Source: Streptomyces sp. Ru71 (lineage in GTDB: Bacteria > Actinomycetota > Actinomycetes > Streptomycetales > Streptomycetaceae). Taken from it: a DNA stretch of 64,000 nucleotides. A model generated the notes under the pieces. That model was not told where the DNA came from. It ran no database searches and was given only the letters and a program-made list of their open reading frames with translations. Shown piece after piece: positions 15,334 through 23,579 of this stretch (the first letter of the stretch is position 1; every line of letters begins with the position of its first letter). Location of the stretch: positions 16,300-80,299 of the forward strand of contig NZ_PQSS01000033.1 in NCBI RefSeq assembly GCF_002920535.1. Direction: 5' to 3'. Made by a program: the position numbers and the translations under genes.

Positions 15334-16104
15334 CGCTGGGCGTGCCCGTCTCCAGGTGGCCGGTGAACCGGCGCGACCAGGTCGCGTCGGAGTCGACCGT
15401 GACCGTGACGTCGTACCAGCCGTCGCTGTAGGCGACGGCGTTGAAGAAGTCCTCGGCCGAGGAGTTCGCGTCGACGCGGTAGGTCCAGGGGCCGTCGCCG
15501 CGGTAGCGGTTCGCGGTGACGGTGAAGGTCACGGCGGACGCGCCCGTGTTGGCCATCCTCAGATAGAGCGCGAGCTTGCCGGTCCCCGGTTCCACCGCGT
15601 AACGGCTGCCGGCCTCGGCCGCCTTTCCGGCCTTGGTGGCGTCGCCGGTGACGCGGCGCAGGAAGCGGTTGGGGCCGACCACGGTGAAGTCGTACTTCCC
15701 GTCGCCGTACCCGGTGCCGATGCCGAAGGAGTCGGTGGCGGTGGCGCCGGGAGAGACCGTGTACTGCCAGGGCGTGGTGTCCCGGTAGGCGTTGGGGTGG
15801 ATCGAGAAGTGGGCGGCGCGGGTGGCGGGCGTGCCCTGGCTGGCCAGGGTGAACCAGGCGAGGATCTTGCCGCTCGCCCCGAACTCCAGCCGGTCCAGGT
15901 AGGCGTTGGGCTGGTAGGGCCGGGCGGGTGCCGGGCGAAGCTGCGGTTCTCCTGCATGAGGATCACCACGTGCCGTACGTCGGAGAGGGTGCCGGTCGCC
16001 GCGGAACCCGCCGCGGCCGCGGGCCGGGCCGCGGCGCCCGTCGCCAGGCCCGCCGCCGCGGAGGCGCCCAGGCCCACGAAACCTCTTCGGCTGATCGGTG
16101 TCAT
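15323..16104 (-). pseudogene. Phospholipase C remnant: Tat signal fused to C-terminal domains, catalytic core deleted
   Basis: The 5' part encodes a twin-arginine signal (SRRGFVGLGASAAAGLATG) and the mature start SDVRHVVILMQENRSF, the exact opening of non-haemolytic phosphocholine phospholipases C. After Phe the reading frame breaks near 15945, and in the next frame the sequence continues with PARPYQPNAYLDRLEFGASG and two DUF756-type beta domains (about 15323-15920), as at the C-terminus of the same enzymes. Compared with the usual about 680 residues, roughly 400 residues holding the phosphoesterase active site are gone. No active enzyme can be made. The C-terminal domains are well conserved, so the deletion looks recent. 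Confidence 0.85.
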
Positions 16105-16494
16105 GCCCACCGTCCTCGTCACGGGAGTGCCCCAGCGGCACACCGCGCGCAAGGGTGCACTCGGCGGTCGTCGGGGTCCATACTCATGCGGTGATCGGGA
16201 CGTGAACGGCGGTCGTCCAGCGCGTGCGAACACCTGCGCGTCGAACACGCGCTTGAGTGTCTGCGCGCAGCGCCCGACGGTCCGTCAAGTTGCTTACGCG
16301 TACTACGATTTGCCCTCGGTGGTGACCTACGCCGATCGCACCGCGAGGTCACTCCGGGAAGACTGTGGCATATGCCAGGAGCACCACCGTATCGTGTGGT
16401 GCCAAATCCCTTACACGGCATCGCGGGCTGTGCAACAGTCGTAACCGGTCCCACCCGTCCGCCTGGCCGTACCGTCCCCGCATCGGAGTGCGTC
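16105..16494. other. Intergenic region upstream of the SpoIIE-type phosphatase gene
   Basis: A 390-base stretch with no convincing gene. It is less GC-rich than its surroundings and holds the promoter areas of the phospholipase C remnant (leftward) and of the phosphatase (rightward), plus two short palindromes described separately (16366-16377 and 16381-16402). Confidence 0.6.
16366..16402 (+). promoter_or_regulatory. Two adjacent palindromes upstream of the phosphatase gene
   Basis: TGGCATATGCCA (16366-16377) is a perfect 12-bp palindrome. Three bases later GCACCAC (16381-16387) and GTGGTGC (16396-16402) form a perfect 7-bp inverted repeat around 8 nt. They lie about 95-130 nt before the phosphatase ATG and could be operator sites; no regulator can be named. 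Confidence 0.45.
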
Positions 16495-17910
16495 ATGCCG
16501 TCCCATGTCTCCGCGGACCGCCCCTTCGCCCAGCCGCCCTCGCGCGGCTCGGTGGAGGCGCTCATATCGCAGACACGGCGGCTCAAGGGCGACGTCGACG
16601 CCGTACGGCGCGATGTCCAGGGCGACGGCAGCGACCCCCGGGAGCGCTGGCAGCGCGCCCTGTACGACCTCGCCCTGCACCAACTCGACGACCTCGACGA
16701 GCACTTGGCGCAGCTGCGGGACGGCCCGCAGCCCCCCGCGTCCGGGGAAGCGGCCGTCGAGAGGGGCGAGGCCCCGAGCGGTTCCCTGCTCAGCCGGGTC
16801 GGCAGCGCCGAGTGGAACCTGCTGACGGACGAGGCCACCTGGTCCGCAGAGCTGTACCGCATCCTCGGCCGCGACCCGGCGGGCCCCGCGCTCACCCTCG
16901 ACGAACTTCCCTCCCTGGTACTGGAGGAGGACCGGCCCAAGCTGACGGCGATGGTCACGGACTGCCTGATCGACGCCAAGCCGATCGACGGCGAGTTCCG
17001 CATCGTGCGCCCGGACCGCGAGGTCCGCACGGTGCACATGATGGGCGAGCCGGTGCTCGACACCGACGGCAGCACCGCCTCCATGTGGGCGGTACTGCGC
17101 GACGTCAGTGAACTGCGCCGCAGCGAGCAGGCGGTGAGCGAGACCCGTGACTCGCTCCGGCGCCGGCAGCAGCAGGCACAGACCGAGCACCGGGTCGCGG
17201 TCGAGCTGCAGGAGGCCGTGCTCCCCCCGTGGCACGGCTCCCTGCGGCTCCCGCACCGGGGCACCGGCTCCCTCGACATCGCCGCCCACTACCTGCCCGC
17301 CCCCGCGAGCGAACTGATCGGCGGCGACTGGTACGACGCCCTGGAACTGCCCACCGGTGAGAGCCTGCTGGGCGTCGGAGACCTCACCGGCCACGGACCG
17401 GCCGTGACGTCCACCATGGCGATGCTGCTCGGCGCCGTGCGCGGCATGGCGATGGCCGGCGCCCAGCCCGGGCAGCTGATGGCGCTGCTGAACCAGTTAC
17501 TGGACACCAGCGGCCGGCCGGCGCTGGGCAGTGCCGTCTGCTGCCGCTACCGGCCGGCCGACCGCACCCTGGTGTGGGCGCAGGCCGGACACCCCGCCCC
17601 CGTGCTGTACCGCGCCGGGACGGCACGCAGGCTGCCGCCCCCGGACGGCATTCTGCTGGGCGCCACTCCGACCGCCTCCTTCGGCCAGGCCGAGGAGACC
17701 CTTCTGGTGGGTGACCTGCTCCTGCTGCACACCGACGGACTGGTGCCCGGGCCTGCGGCAACGGACGGTTCCGACCCCCTGCTCGACCTGGCTCCCCGGA
17801 TCGCGGGAGCCGCCGACGCACAGGACTGCGTGCGCGCGGTCGTGGCGGAGTTCGGCGCCCTGGAGCGCCAGGGCGACGCGTGCGTGCTGGTGGCCCGCGT
17901 GGAGTCGTAG
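16495..17910 (+). CDS. PAS domain / PP2C-type (SpoIIE) protein serine phosphatase, with a TTA codon
   Basis: A 471-residue soluble signalling phosphatase. Order: an N-terminal helical region (residues 1-90), a PAS sensor (about 95-205; WSAELYRILGRDP, FRIVRPDREVRTVHMMGEPV, WAVLRDVSELRRSE), a coiled coil (about 205-240) and the PP2C/SpoIIE domain (about 245-470). The metal-binding motifs GGDWYDAL and VGDLTGHGPAVTS are present, with LLHTDGLV near the end. Such proteins dephosphorylate anti-sigma-factor antagonists in partner-switching pathways. Codon 335 (17497-17499) is TTA, so translation should depend on the bldA tRNA, tying it to development or late growth. The start at 16495 follows CGGAG. 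No anti-sigma kinase domain or partner gene is adjacent. Confidence 0.92.
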   Translation: MPSHVSADRPFAQPPSRGSVEALISQTRRLKGDVDAVRRDVQGDGSDPRERWQRALYDLALHQLDDLDEHLAQLRDGPQPPASGEAAVERGEAPSGSLLSRVGSAEWNLLTDEATWSAELYRILGRDPAGPALTLDELPSLVLEEDRPKLTAMVTDCLIDAKPIDGEFRIVRPDREVRTVHMMGEPVLDTDGSTASMWAVLRDVSELRRSEQAVSETRDSLRRRQQQAQTEHRVAVELQEAVLPPWHGSLRLPHRGTGSLDIAAHYLPAPASELIGGDWYDALELPTGESLLGVGDLTGHGPAVTSTMAMLLGAVRGMAMAGAQPGQLMALLNQLLDTSGRPALGSAVCCRYRPADRTLVWAQAGHPAPVLYRAGTARRLPPPDGILLGATPTASFGQAEETLLVGDLLLLHTDGLVPGPAATDGSDPLLDLAPRIAGAADAQDCVRAVVAEFGALERQGDACVLVARVES

Positions 17911-17920
17911 TGCCGTGGCG

Positions 17921-17946
17921 GGCGCCGCCTACGCCGGTGCGGCGCC
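17921..17946 (+). terminator. Terminator hairpin between convergent phosphatase and NsdA-like genes
   Basis: GGCGCCGC (17921-17928) pairs with GCGGCGCC (17939-17946) around a 10-nt loop, starting 11 bases after the phosphatase stop and covering the stop codon of the opposite gene. It may work in both directions. Confidence 0.55.
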
Positions 17947-19425
17947 CCCGGCCTTGCCCTGCCTGCCCTTCGGCAGGGCCTGCATGATCTCCTCGCGCAG
18001 CTCCTGGATCTTCGGGTAGCCGGCGTACTCGGCGGTGAGCCGGTACATCTGGCGCAGCCTGTCCCAGGTGCGGCGGGAGGAGTTCGACCCCATCGACATC
18101 AGGGCCAGGCGGGCGTAGCGGTCGGCCTGTTCGGGGTCGTCGGCGATGAAGCAGGCCGAGGCCATGGACAGGTGGTCGAAGATCTTCGACCGCTCGCGGC
18201 CGTCGATCCGCAGTTCCAGCGCCTTCTGCGCGTAGTACTGCGCGTGCACGGCGGCGCCCGGGTCGAACTCCGCCAGGGTGCGGTAGGCGAGCGCCTGCAT
18301 GCCGTACAGATCCTCGTCCTTGAAGGTCTGCATCCAGTCCGGCGTCTCCTCGGTGTTCTTGTCGGAGACGAACAGGTCCTCGGCCCGGCCCAGGGTGCGC
18401 CGCATCGCCTGGCCCTTGCCCATGGACGCCTGTGCCCAGGCCTCGATGGTGTGGAACATCGCCTTGGTTCTCGGCAGCAGCTGTTCGCCCGCACCGGACT
18501 GGGCGAGCTTCATCAGGTCCAGCGCGTCGTCGGGCCGGCCCAGGTGCACCATCTGCCGTGCCGCCCGGGACAGTGCCTCCCCGGCGCGCGGCCGGTCCCC
18601 GCCCTCACGGGCGGCGTGGGCGGCGATGACGAAGTACTTCTGCGCCGTGGGCTCCAGGCCCACGTCGTGCGACATCCAGCCGGCCAGGACGGCGAGGTTG
18701 GCGGCGACGCCCCACAGGCGGCGCTGGATGTCCGTGGAGTGGTGGTAGGCGAGGATGCCGCCCACCTCGTTGAGCTGGCCCACCACGGCCTTGCGCTGCA
18801 GGCCGCCGCCACGAGCGGCGTCCCAGGCGCGGAAGACCTCGACCGAGCGTTCGAGTTCCTCGATCTCCTGCGTCCCGATGGGGGCGGCCTCGTAGCGGTC
18901 GTACCCAGCGGGGTCGGCGTGCAGGGGGTGGTCGATGTGGGGAGCGTCGGGGCTAAGGGTCGGATCGGTGTGCAGCCAGTCGTGCATGGCGCCGCTGAGT
19001 GCGGATCCCGCGGCGAGCGCGGCACCCGCGCCCACCAAGCCGCGTCGGTTGAGCATGAGGTCCATTCCCGTGAATTCGGTGAGGACCGCCGCGGTCCGCT
19101 CGGGCGCCCACGGCACACCGTCGGGATGCTCCACGCTCCCGTCGCCCTGCCGTTTCCCCGCGCGCCCGCGCCTGACCAGACCGAGGTCCTCGATGGTCAC
19201 GACACGGCCGAGACGCTCGGTGAACAGGGCCGCCAGCACCCTCGGCACCGGATCGCGCGGGATCTCGCCCGTCTCGATCCAACGCCGCACCCGGGAGGTG
19301 TCGGTCGACAGCTGGGGGTGGCCCATGGCCGCCGCCTGCTTGTTGACCAGCCTCGCGAGTTCTCCCTTGGACCAGCCGGCCAGGCCGAACAGGTCCGCAA
19401 GTCGGGTGTTGGGTTGTCCGCTCAC
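17929..19425 (-). CDS. NsdA-like developmental regulator with XRE-type N-terminus and TPR-like C-terminus
   Basis: A 498-residue protein. The N-terminus (SGQPNTRLADLFGLAGWSKGELARLVN, then DTSRVRRWIETGEIPRDPVPRVLAALFTERLG) is the conserved helix-turn-helix-like start of the Streptomyces NsdA family, whose founder represses sporulation and antibiotic production. A hydrophobic twin-Arg-like patch NRRGLVGAGAALAAGSALSG (about residues 125-145) follows. From about 190 to 485 there are helical TPR-type repeats. It ends AAPA after a basic Lys/Gly tail. The family has several paralogues per genome, so I do not assign the nsdA symbol. It sits between two TTA-containing genes, which makes a developmental role plausible. 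Confidence 0.85.
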   Translation of the reverse strand: MSGQPNTRLADLFGLAGWSKGELARLVNKQAAAMGHPQLSTDTSRVRRWIETGEIPRDPVPRVLAALFTERLGRVVTIEDLGLVRRGRAGKRQGDGSVEHPDGVPWAPERTAAVLTEFTGMDLMLNRRGLVGAGAALAAGSALSGAMHDWLHTDPTLSPDAPHIDHPLHADPAGYDRYEAAPIGTQEIEELERSVEVFRAWDAARGGGLQRKAVVGQLNEVGGILAYHHSTDIQRRLWGVAANLAVLAGWMSHDVGLEPTAQKYFVIAAHAAREGGDRPRAGEALSRAARQMVHLGRPDDALDLMKLAQSGAGEQLLPRTKAMFHTIEAWAQASMGKGQAMRRTLGRAEDLFVSDKNTEETPDWMQTFKDEDLYGMQALAYRTLAEFDPGAAVHAQYYAQKALELRIDGRERSKIFDHLSMASACFIADDPEQADRYARLALMSMGSNSSRRTWDRLRQMYRLTAEYAGYPKIQELREEIMQALPKGRQGKAGGAAPA

Positions 19426-19485
19426 TCAAGCCCCCAGGTTCTCGGCTGAGTTGACACTAGCCCCGGGAAAGGTGCCGGGCGACTA

Positions 19486-19515
19486 TTCGCCAGGGTTCGC
19501 CAGGGTCCGCCAGAT
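19486..19515. repeat. Three tandem decamers upstream of the NsdA-like gene
   Basis: TTCGCCAGGG, TTCGCCAGGG and TCCGCCAGAT follow each other directly. The array lies 61-90 bases upstream of the NsdA-like start (which is on the minus strand) and about 155 bases before the divergent phosphotransferase gene. Regularly spaced one-turn repeats could be a cooperative regulator site. Alternatively they belong to a short minus-strand open frame ending HTIWRTLANPGE. Confidence 0.5.
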
Positions 19516-19669
19516 GGTGTGCCAGTGGCCATCGGGTGTCAGGTAGATATGCGCCACCCCGACCCGGTCGCCACCCGTCCCGACGGGCGCATTCCCCCAG
19601 GGTGCACCATGGCGGCCGGGCCGGAGGGCGCATTGACGTCGCAGGCACACGAAGGGATCTGTCTCGCCC

Positions 19670-20815
19670 ATGTACGCAGCATCGTCCTCCGTGTCCGCCC
19701 CGCCCCGGCCGCTGCTCCCCCGCCCCGCGGCGGGCGGCACCGGCCCCTACCTGGCCCCCGCGCGAGGAGCGGCGCCCGTGCTCGGCGCGGGCCGCGGCCG
19801 CCGCGGTCCGGGGGCCGGCACACAACCGCTCAGCGGGAGACTCGACTTGTCCGGCCCCCAGGGCGCGCAGCTGCGCACGGCCCTCGCGTCGGTGCACCGG
19901 ATCTGCCCGGAGTTCGCCCCGGTGCAGGTGCTGCGCCGCAGCGGGCGCTCCGTGCTCCTGGTCGGCACGACCGGTCGCAGCACGGCCGTCGCCAAGTGTT
20001 TACTGGATCACTCCCCCGAGTGGGCCGAGCGGTACCGGCATGAAATAGCCGCATACCGCACGTTCGTCCGGCACCGCCCCCCGGTGCGGGTGCCGAGGCT
20101 GATCGCGGCGGATCCGGACAACTGCACGCTGATCGTCGAGCGGATGCCTGGACGGGTCGCGGCACTCCAGCGGCATCCGGTGGAGGCGCCGCCGCGGGCC
20201 GACGTACGGGCGGCGCTGGCCGCGATCTGCCGGCTGAACGCCTGGCGGCCGCCGGCCGGCACCTTCGACGCCCCGCTGAACTACGCGGCCCGTATCAACC
20301 GCTACCACGAGCTGGGTCTGCTCACCGACCGCGACCTGGGCGATCTGCAGAAGCTGCTGCACGGGATCGCGCACGCGGCGGGCCGGGGCGGCATGGGCCA
20401 GTTCTGCCACGGCGACGCCCTGCTGTCGAACCTCCTGCTGTCACCGGCCGGTCCAGTGCTGGTGGACTGGGAGCACGCGGGCTGGTACCTGCCGGGGTAC
20501 GACCTGGCCACGCTGTGGTCGGTGCTCGGGGACGCGCCGGTGGCCCGGCGGCAGATCAGCCAGCTCGCGCAGCAGGCGGGACCGGCGGCGCGGGACGCGT
20601 TCCTGGTCAACCTGATGCTGGTGCTCACCCGGGAGATCCGCACCTACGAGACGGCCGTGCAGCGTTCGATGCACGACGCGGCCCCGGCGGCCCCGGCCGC
20701 CGCCCACCCGGGCACCACCCCGTCCGGGGAGGAGCTGCGGCTGCTGCTGCGGCGGCTGCACGACGACTGCCAGCTGGTCCGCCGCGCGGTACGCGCAGCG
20801 GTAGGAACCCGCTGA
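19670..20815 (+). CDS. APH-family phosphotransferase, with a TTA codon
   Basis: A 381-residue aminoglycoside-phosphotransferase/choline-kinase-fold protein. The kinase catalytic loop is FCHGDALLSNLL (His247, Asp249) and the metal-binding DFG-equivalent is VLVDWEHAGWYLPGYD; the N-terminal lobe has AVAKCLLDH and IVERMPG. The first 70 residues are Pro/Gly/Arg-rich and probably disordered, so the true start may be further in. Codon 111 (20000-20002) is TTA, predicting bldA-dependent translation. Substrate unknown; antibiotic resistance should not be assumed. A strong terminator follows at 20837. Confidence 0.85.
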   Translation: MYAASSSVSAPPRPLLPRPAAGGTGPYLAPARGAAPVLGAGRGRRGPGAGTQPLSGRLDLSGPQGAQLRTALASVHRICPEFAPVQVLRRSGRSVLLVGTTGRSTAVAKCLLDHSPEWAERYRHEIAAYRTFVRHRPPVRVPRLIAADPDNCTLIVERMPGRVAALQRHPVEAPPRADVRAALAAICRLNAWRPPAGTFDAPLNYAARINRYHELGLLTDRDLGDLQKLLHGIAHAAGRGGMGQFCHGDALLSNLLLSPAGPVLVDWEHAGWYLPGYDLATLWSVLGDAPVARRQISQLAQQAGPAARDAFLVNLMLVLTREIRTYETAVQRSMHDAAPAAPAAAHPGTTPSGEELRLLLRRLHDDCQLVRRAVRAAVGTR

Positions 20816-20836
20816 CTCCGGACGCCGTCCACCCGG

Positions 20837-20863
20837 CCCCGGGCCCCTTCGTGGGGCCCGGGG
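20837..20863 (+). terminator. Rho-independent-type terminator after the phosphotransferase gene
   Basis: An 11-bp stem, CCCCGGGCCCC (20837-20847) with GGGGCCCGGGG (20853-20863), around a TTCGT loop, 22 bases after the stop. A second hairpin (20893-20911, GGCGGGTG-AAC-CACCCGCC) follows and may back it up. Confidence 0.8.
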
Positions 20864-20967
20864 TCATTGGTTTGGGCCACTGATGCCGCGCAGGCGGGTG
20901 AACCACCCGCCCCGAAACCCGCCCCACCCACGGTGTGACGTGGGAAGTCTCCCGTATGACCGCATGA

Positions 20968-20996
20968 TTGACGGATCGTCGGCGAGCCGGTACCAC
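20968..20996 (+). promoter_or_regulatory. Candidate promoter of the amidase gene
   Basis: TTGACG (20968-20973) and TACCAC (20991-20996) with exactly 17 bp between them. Transcription would start near 21003, which supports the TTG at 21052 rather than any earlier in-frame codon as the true amidase start. Confidence 0.55.
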
Positions 20997-21051
20997 TGAC
21001 CGGGTTCGGCCCCGCACGCCCCGTCATGACCGCCCGTCTCTGGAGGCAGCT

Positions 21052-23019
21052 TTGCGCGGTTCCGTCACCGACCCCCACCACTCCCCCGGTCACAGACGTC
21101 TCGCCCGCCGGGGCGCCGTCGCGGTGGCCTCCGGCGCGCTGCTGCTGCCGCTGCTGGGCGCCGGCCCCTCCCACGCCGAGGACTCGGCGGGTGCGCTGCA
21201 GCGGGCCTTCGCCGTCGCGGCGGCCGAGTACCACGTGCCGCAGAGCGTGCTGCTGGGCGTCTCCTATCTGCAGTCCCGCTGGGACGGGCACGCCGGCGCC
21301 CCGAGCGTGACCGGCGGCTACGGCCCCATGCATCTCACCGACGCCCGCACCGCCCTCGCCGCGGACACGCACCACGGCGACGGCACCGAGGACGCGCGCG
21401 GCGACGAGGCCCGCCCGCCGCTGCGTCCCGCCCCCAAGGTCCCCGAGGACGCGGCGCTGCCCGCGCGGCTGACGACCCTGCCGAAGGCCGCCGAGCTGAC
21501 CGGCATCCCGGCCGAGGAGCTGCGCTCCGAGGAGTCGGCGAACATCGCGGGCGGCGCCGCGCTGCTGGCCGCCGCACAGAAGGACCTGGGCGCACCGCTC
21601 AGCTCGGACCCGGCCGAATGGTACGGCGCGGTGGCCCGCTTCTCGGGCGCCGACGACACCGCGACGGCGGCGGCGTACGCCAACGACGTGTACGAGGTGA
21701 TCCGCACCGGGCAGGAACGTTTCACGGACTCCGGCCAGCGGGTGGCGCTCGCGGCGCAGCCGGGCGTGACCCCCGACACCGCGCAGCTGGACCGGGCGGG
21801 GCTGCGCAGGTCGTCGGCCGCCGGCACCGAGTGCCCGACGTCGGTGTCGTGCGAGTGGGTGCCCGCGCCGTACGAGGAGTTCGGGGACAACGACTACGGC
21901 AACCACGACGTGGGCGACCGGCCGGCCTCGCAGCGCATCCGGTACATCGTGGTGCATGACACCGAGGGCGGCTGGGAGGGCGTCCTCAACCTGATCAAGG
22001 ACCCGACCTATGTGTCGTGGAACTACACCCTGCGCTCCACCGACGGGCACATCGCCCAGCATGTGAAGGCCAAGGACGTGGCCTGGCACGCGGGCAACTG
22101 GTACATCAACGGCGCGTCGGTCGGCCTGGAGCACGAGGGCTTCCTGGCGAACCCCGACGCCTGGTACACGGAGGCGATGTACCGTTCCTCCGCCCGGCTG
22201 GTGAAGTACCTGGCGGACCGGTACGGCATCCCGCTGGACCGGCAGCACATCCTGGGCCACGACACGGTGCCCGGCCCCACGACCGGCACGATCCCGGGCA
22301 TGCACACCGACCCCGGCCCGTACTGGGACTGGCGGCACTACTTCGAGCTGCTCGGTCATCCGGTGAAGCGGACCGCGCGGGGCGGCGGCGGCCTGGTGAC
22401 GATCCGGCCGGACTACGCCGCGAACCAGCCGGTGTACACGGGCTGCACGGCGAAGGGCCAGCCGTGCCCGGCGCACGGCTCCAGCGAGGTGAGGCTGTAC
22501 TCGCAGCCGGACGAGAACTCCGCGCTGATCAAGGACATCGGCCTGGGCACCACCCCGACGACCGGGGTGAACGACCTGTCCTCGCGGGTCTCCACCGGCC
22601 AGCAGTTCGCGGTGGCCGGGCAGGACGGGGACTGGACGGCGATCTGGTACCTGGGCCAGAAGGCCTGGTTCAAGAACCCCAAGGGCAGCCCGGCGGCCGT
22701 CCCGGCGGCGGGCCTGGTGGTGACCCCGAAGGCGGGCGCGGCGAGCATCCCGGTGTACGGCAGGGCCTACCCGGAGGCCTCCGCCTATCCGGCGGGCGTC
22801 CCCGCGCAGTCGGTGTCCGCGCTGCCGTACAAGGTGCTCGCGAGCCAGAGCTATGTGGCCGGGGACAAGGTGCCGGGCGAGTACTACTACGCGGTGACCT
22901 TCGACGAGGCCTCGCACCGGGTCGTCGTCGGCAAGGACCTGTACTACGAGATCCAGTACGGCCACCGCGTGGCGTTCGTCCGGGCGGCCGACGTGCAGGT
23001 GTCGCAGTCGGCCGGGTAG
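21052..23019 (+). CDS. Secreted N-acetylmuramoyl-L-alanine amidase (amidase_2/PGRP type) with C-terminal SH3-like region
   Basis: A 655-residue peptidoglycan hydrolase cutting the bond between muramic acid and L-Ala. The TTG start at 21052 has GGAGG 5 bases upstream. The signal peptide (residues 1-43, RRGAVAVASGALLLPLLGAG...AHA-like) is followed by a helical N-terminal domain (about 45-260) that resembles a lytic-transglycosylase-like spacer (LLGVSYLQSRWDGHAGAPSV). The amidase domain spans about 295-435, with zinc ligands His302 (IVVHDTEGG), His403 (GHDTVPG) and Asp420 (HTDPGP). The rest (about 450-655) is beta-rich and SH3-like, probably wall-binding. Expected to act outside the cell in wall remodelling. 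Monocistronic. Confidence 0.92.
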   Translation: MRGSVTDPHHSPGHRRLARRGAVAVASGALLLPLLGAGPSHAEDSAGALQRAFAVAAAEYHVPQSVLLGVSYLQSRWDGHAGAPSVTGGYGPMHLTDARTALAADTHHGDGTEDARGDEARPPLRPAPKVPEDAALPARLTTLPKAAELTGIPAEELRSEESANIAGGAALLAAAQKDLGAPLSSDPAEWYGAVARFSGADDTATAAAYANDVYEVIRTGQERFTDSGQRVALAAQPGVTPDTAQLDRAGLRRSSAAGTECPTSVSCEWVPAPYEEFGDNDYGNHDVGDRPASQRIRYIVVHDTEGGWEGVLNLIKDPTYVSWNYTLRSTDGHIAQHVKAKDVAWHAGNWYINGASVGLEHEGFLANPDAWYTEAMYRSSARLVKYLADRYGIPLDRQHILGHDTVPGPTTGTIPGMHTDPGPYWDWRHYFELLGHPVKRTARGGGGLVTIRPDYAANQPVYTGCTAKGQPCPAHGSSEVRLYSQPDENSALIKDIGLGTTPTTGVNDLSSRVSTGQQFAVAGQDGDWTAIWYLGQKAWFKNPKGSPAAVPAAGLVVTPKAGAASIPVYGRAYPEASAYPAGVPAQSVSALPYKVLASQSYVAGDKVPGEYYYAVTFDEASHRVVVGKDLYYEIQYGHRVAFVRAADVQVSQSAG

Positions 23020-23031
23020 CAGCGGCGGGCC

Positions 23032-23529
23032 TCAGCCCTGCTGGAACAGCTCCGCCGGGAGCGGCTTCAGCAGGGCGTACAGGTCGTCGGTGATGGGCCG
23101 GTCCCAGGCGGCGATGGTGACCAGGACGTTGTCGCTGCGGTCGAACTGCACGCAGGAGATCCGGGACTCCGACAGCTTCAGCCGGCGCACGATGAGGAGG
23201 TTGTCGCCCTGCAGGACGGGCACGTCCTCGGTGCCGACGACGGTCACCTCCTCGTCGTTCTCCAGCGCCAGCAGCAGCTGGGCCACCTCGAAGGGGACCT
23301 CGCCCTCGGCGACCTCACGGGCCGGGGAGCCCTCGGGGAGGTTGCCGATGATCATCGCGGGGCCACGGCCGCCGAAGAGGTCGTAGCGCAGGTAGACGCC
23401 CTGGCAGGTGCCGTCGGGGGCGGGCAGCAGGCCGGCGCCCAGGTTTCCGGGCCAGTCGCCCGGGTCCATGGCCAGCACGTCGAAGTCGGGGCCGGCGGGG
23501 GTGGCGCTGCGGCGACGGAGGAACGACAT
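23032..23529 (-). CDS. Conserved hypothetical protein
   Basis: A 165-residue soluble protein, Pro/Gly-rich at the start (MSFLRRRSATPAGPDFDVLAMDPGDWPGN) and then alternating beta and helix (GVYLRYDLFGG, PFEVAQLLLALENDEEVTVVGTED, LIVRRLKLSESRISCVQFD). There is no signal peptide, membrane segment or known catalytic motif. The start ATG at 23529 was chosen because the upstream extension is low-complexity. It converges with the amidase gene, 12 bases apart. It looks like a Streptomyces-conserved protein of unknown function. Confidence 0.75.
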   Translation of the reverse strand: MSFLRRRSATPAGPDFDVLAMDPGDWPGNLGAGLLPAPDGTCQGVYLRYDLFGGRGPAMIIGNLPEGSPAREVAEGEVPFEVAQLLLALENDEEVTVVGTEDVPVLQGDNLLIVRRLKLSESRISCVQFDRSDNVLVTIAAWDRPITDDLYALLKPLPAELFQQG

Positions 23530-23579
23530 GCGGCCAATGGTACGTGCCCGGGGCCGCTCGGCGTCGTGCGGGCCGCCGG

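Noticed and set aside
20870..20967. Possible c-di-AMP riboswitch before a cell-wall amidase
   Set aside because: The region lacks the conserved core I would expect and lies upstream of the best promoter (-35 at 20968), so it would not be in the transcript; the hairpin 20893-20911 more likely belongs to termination.
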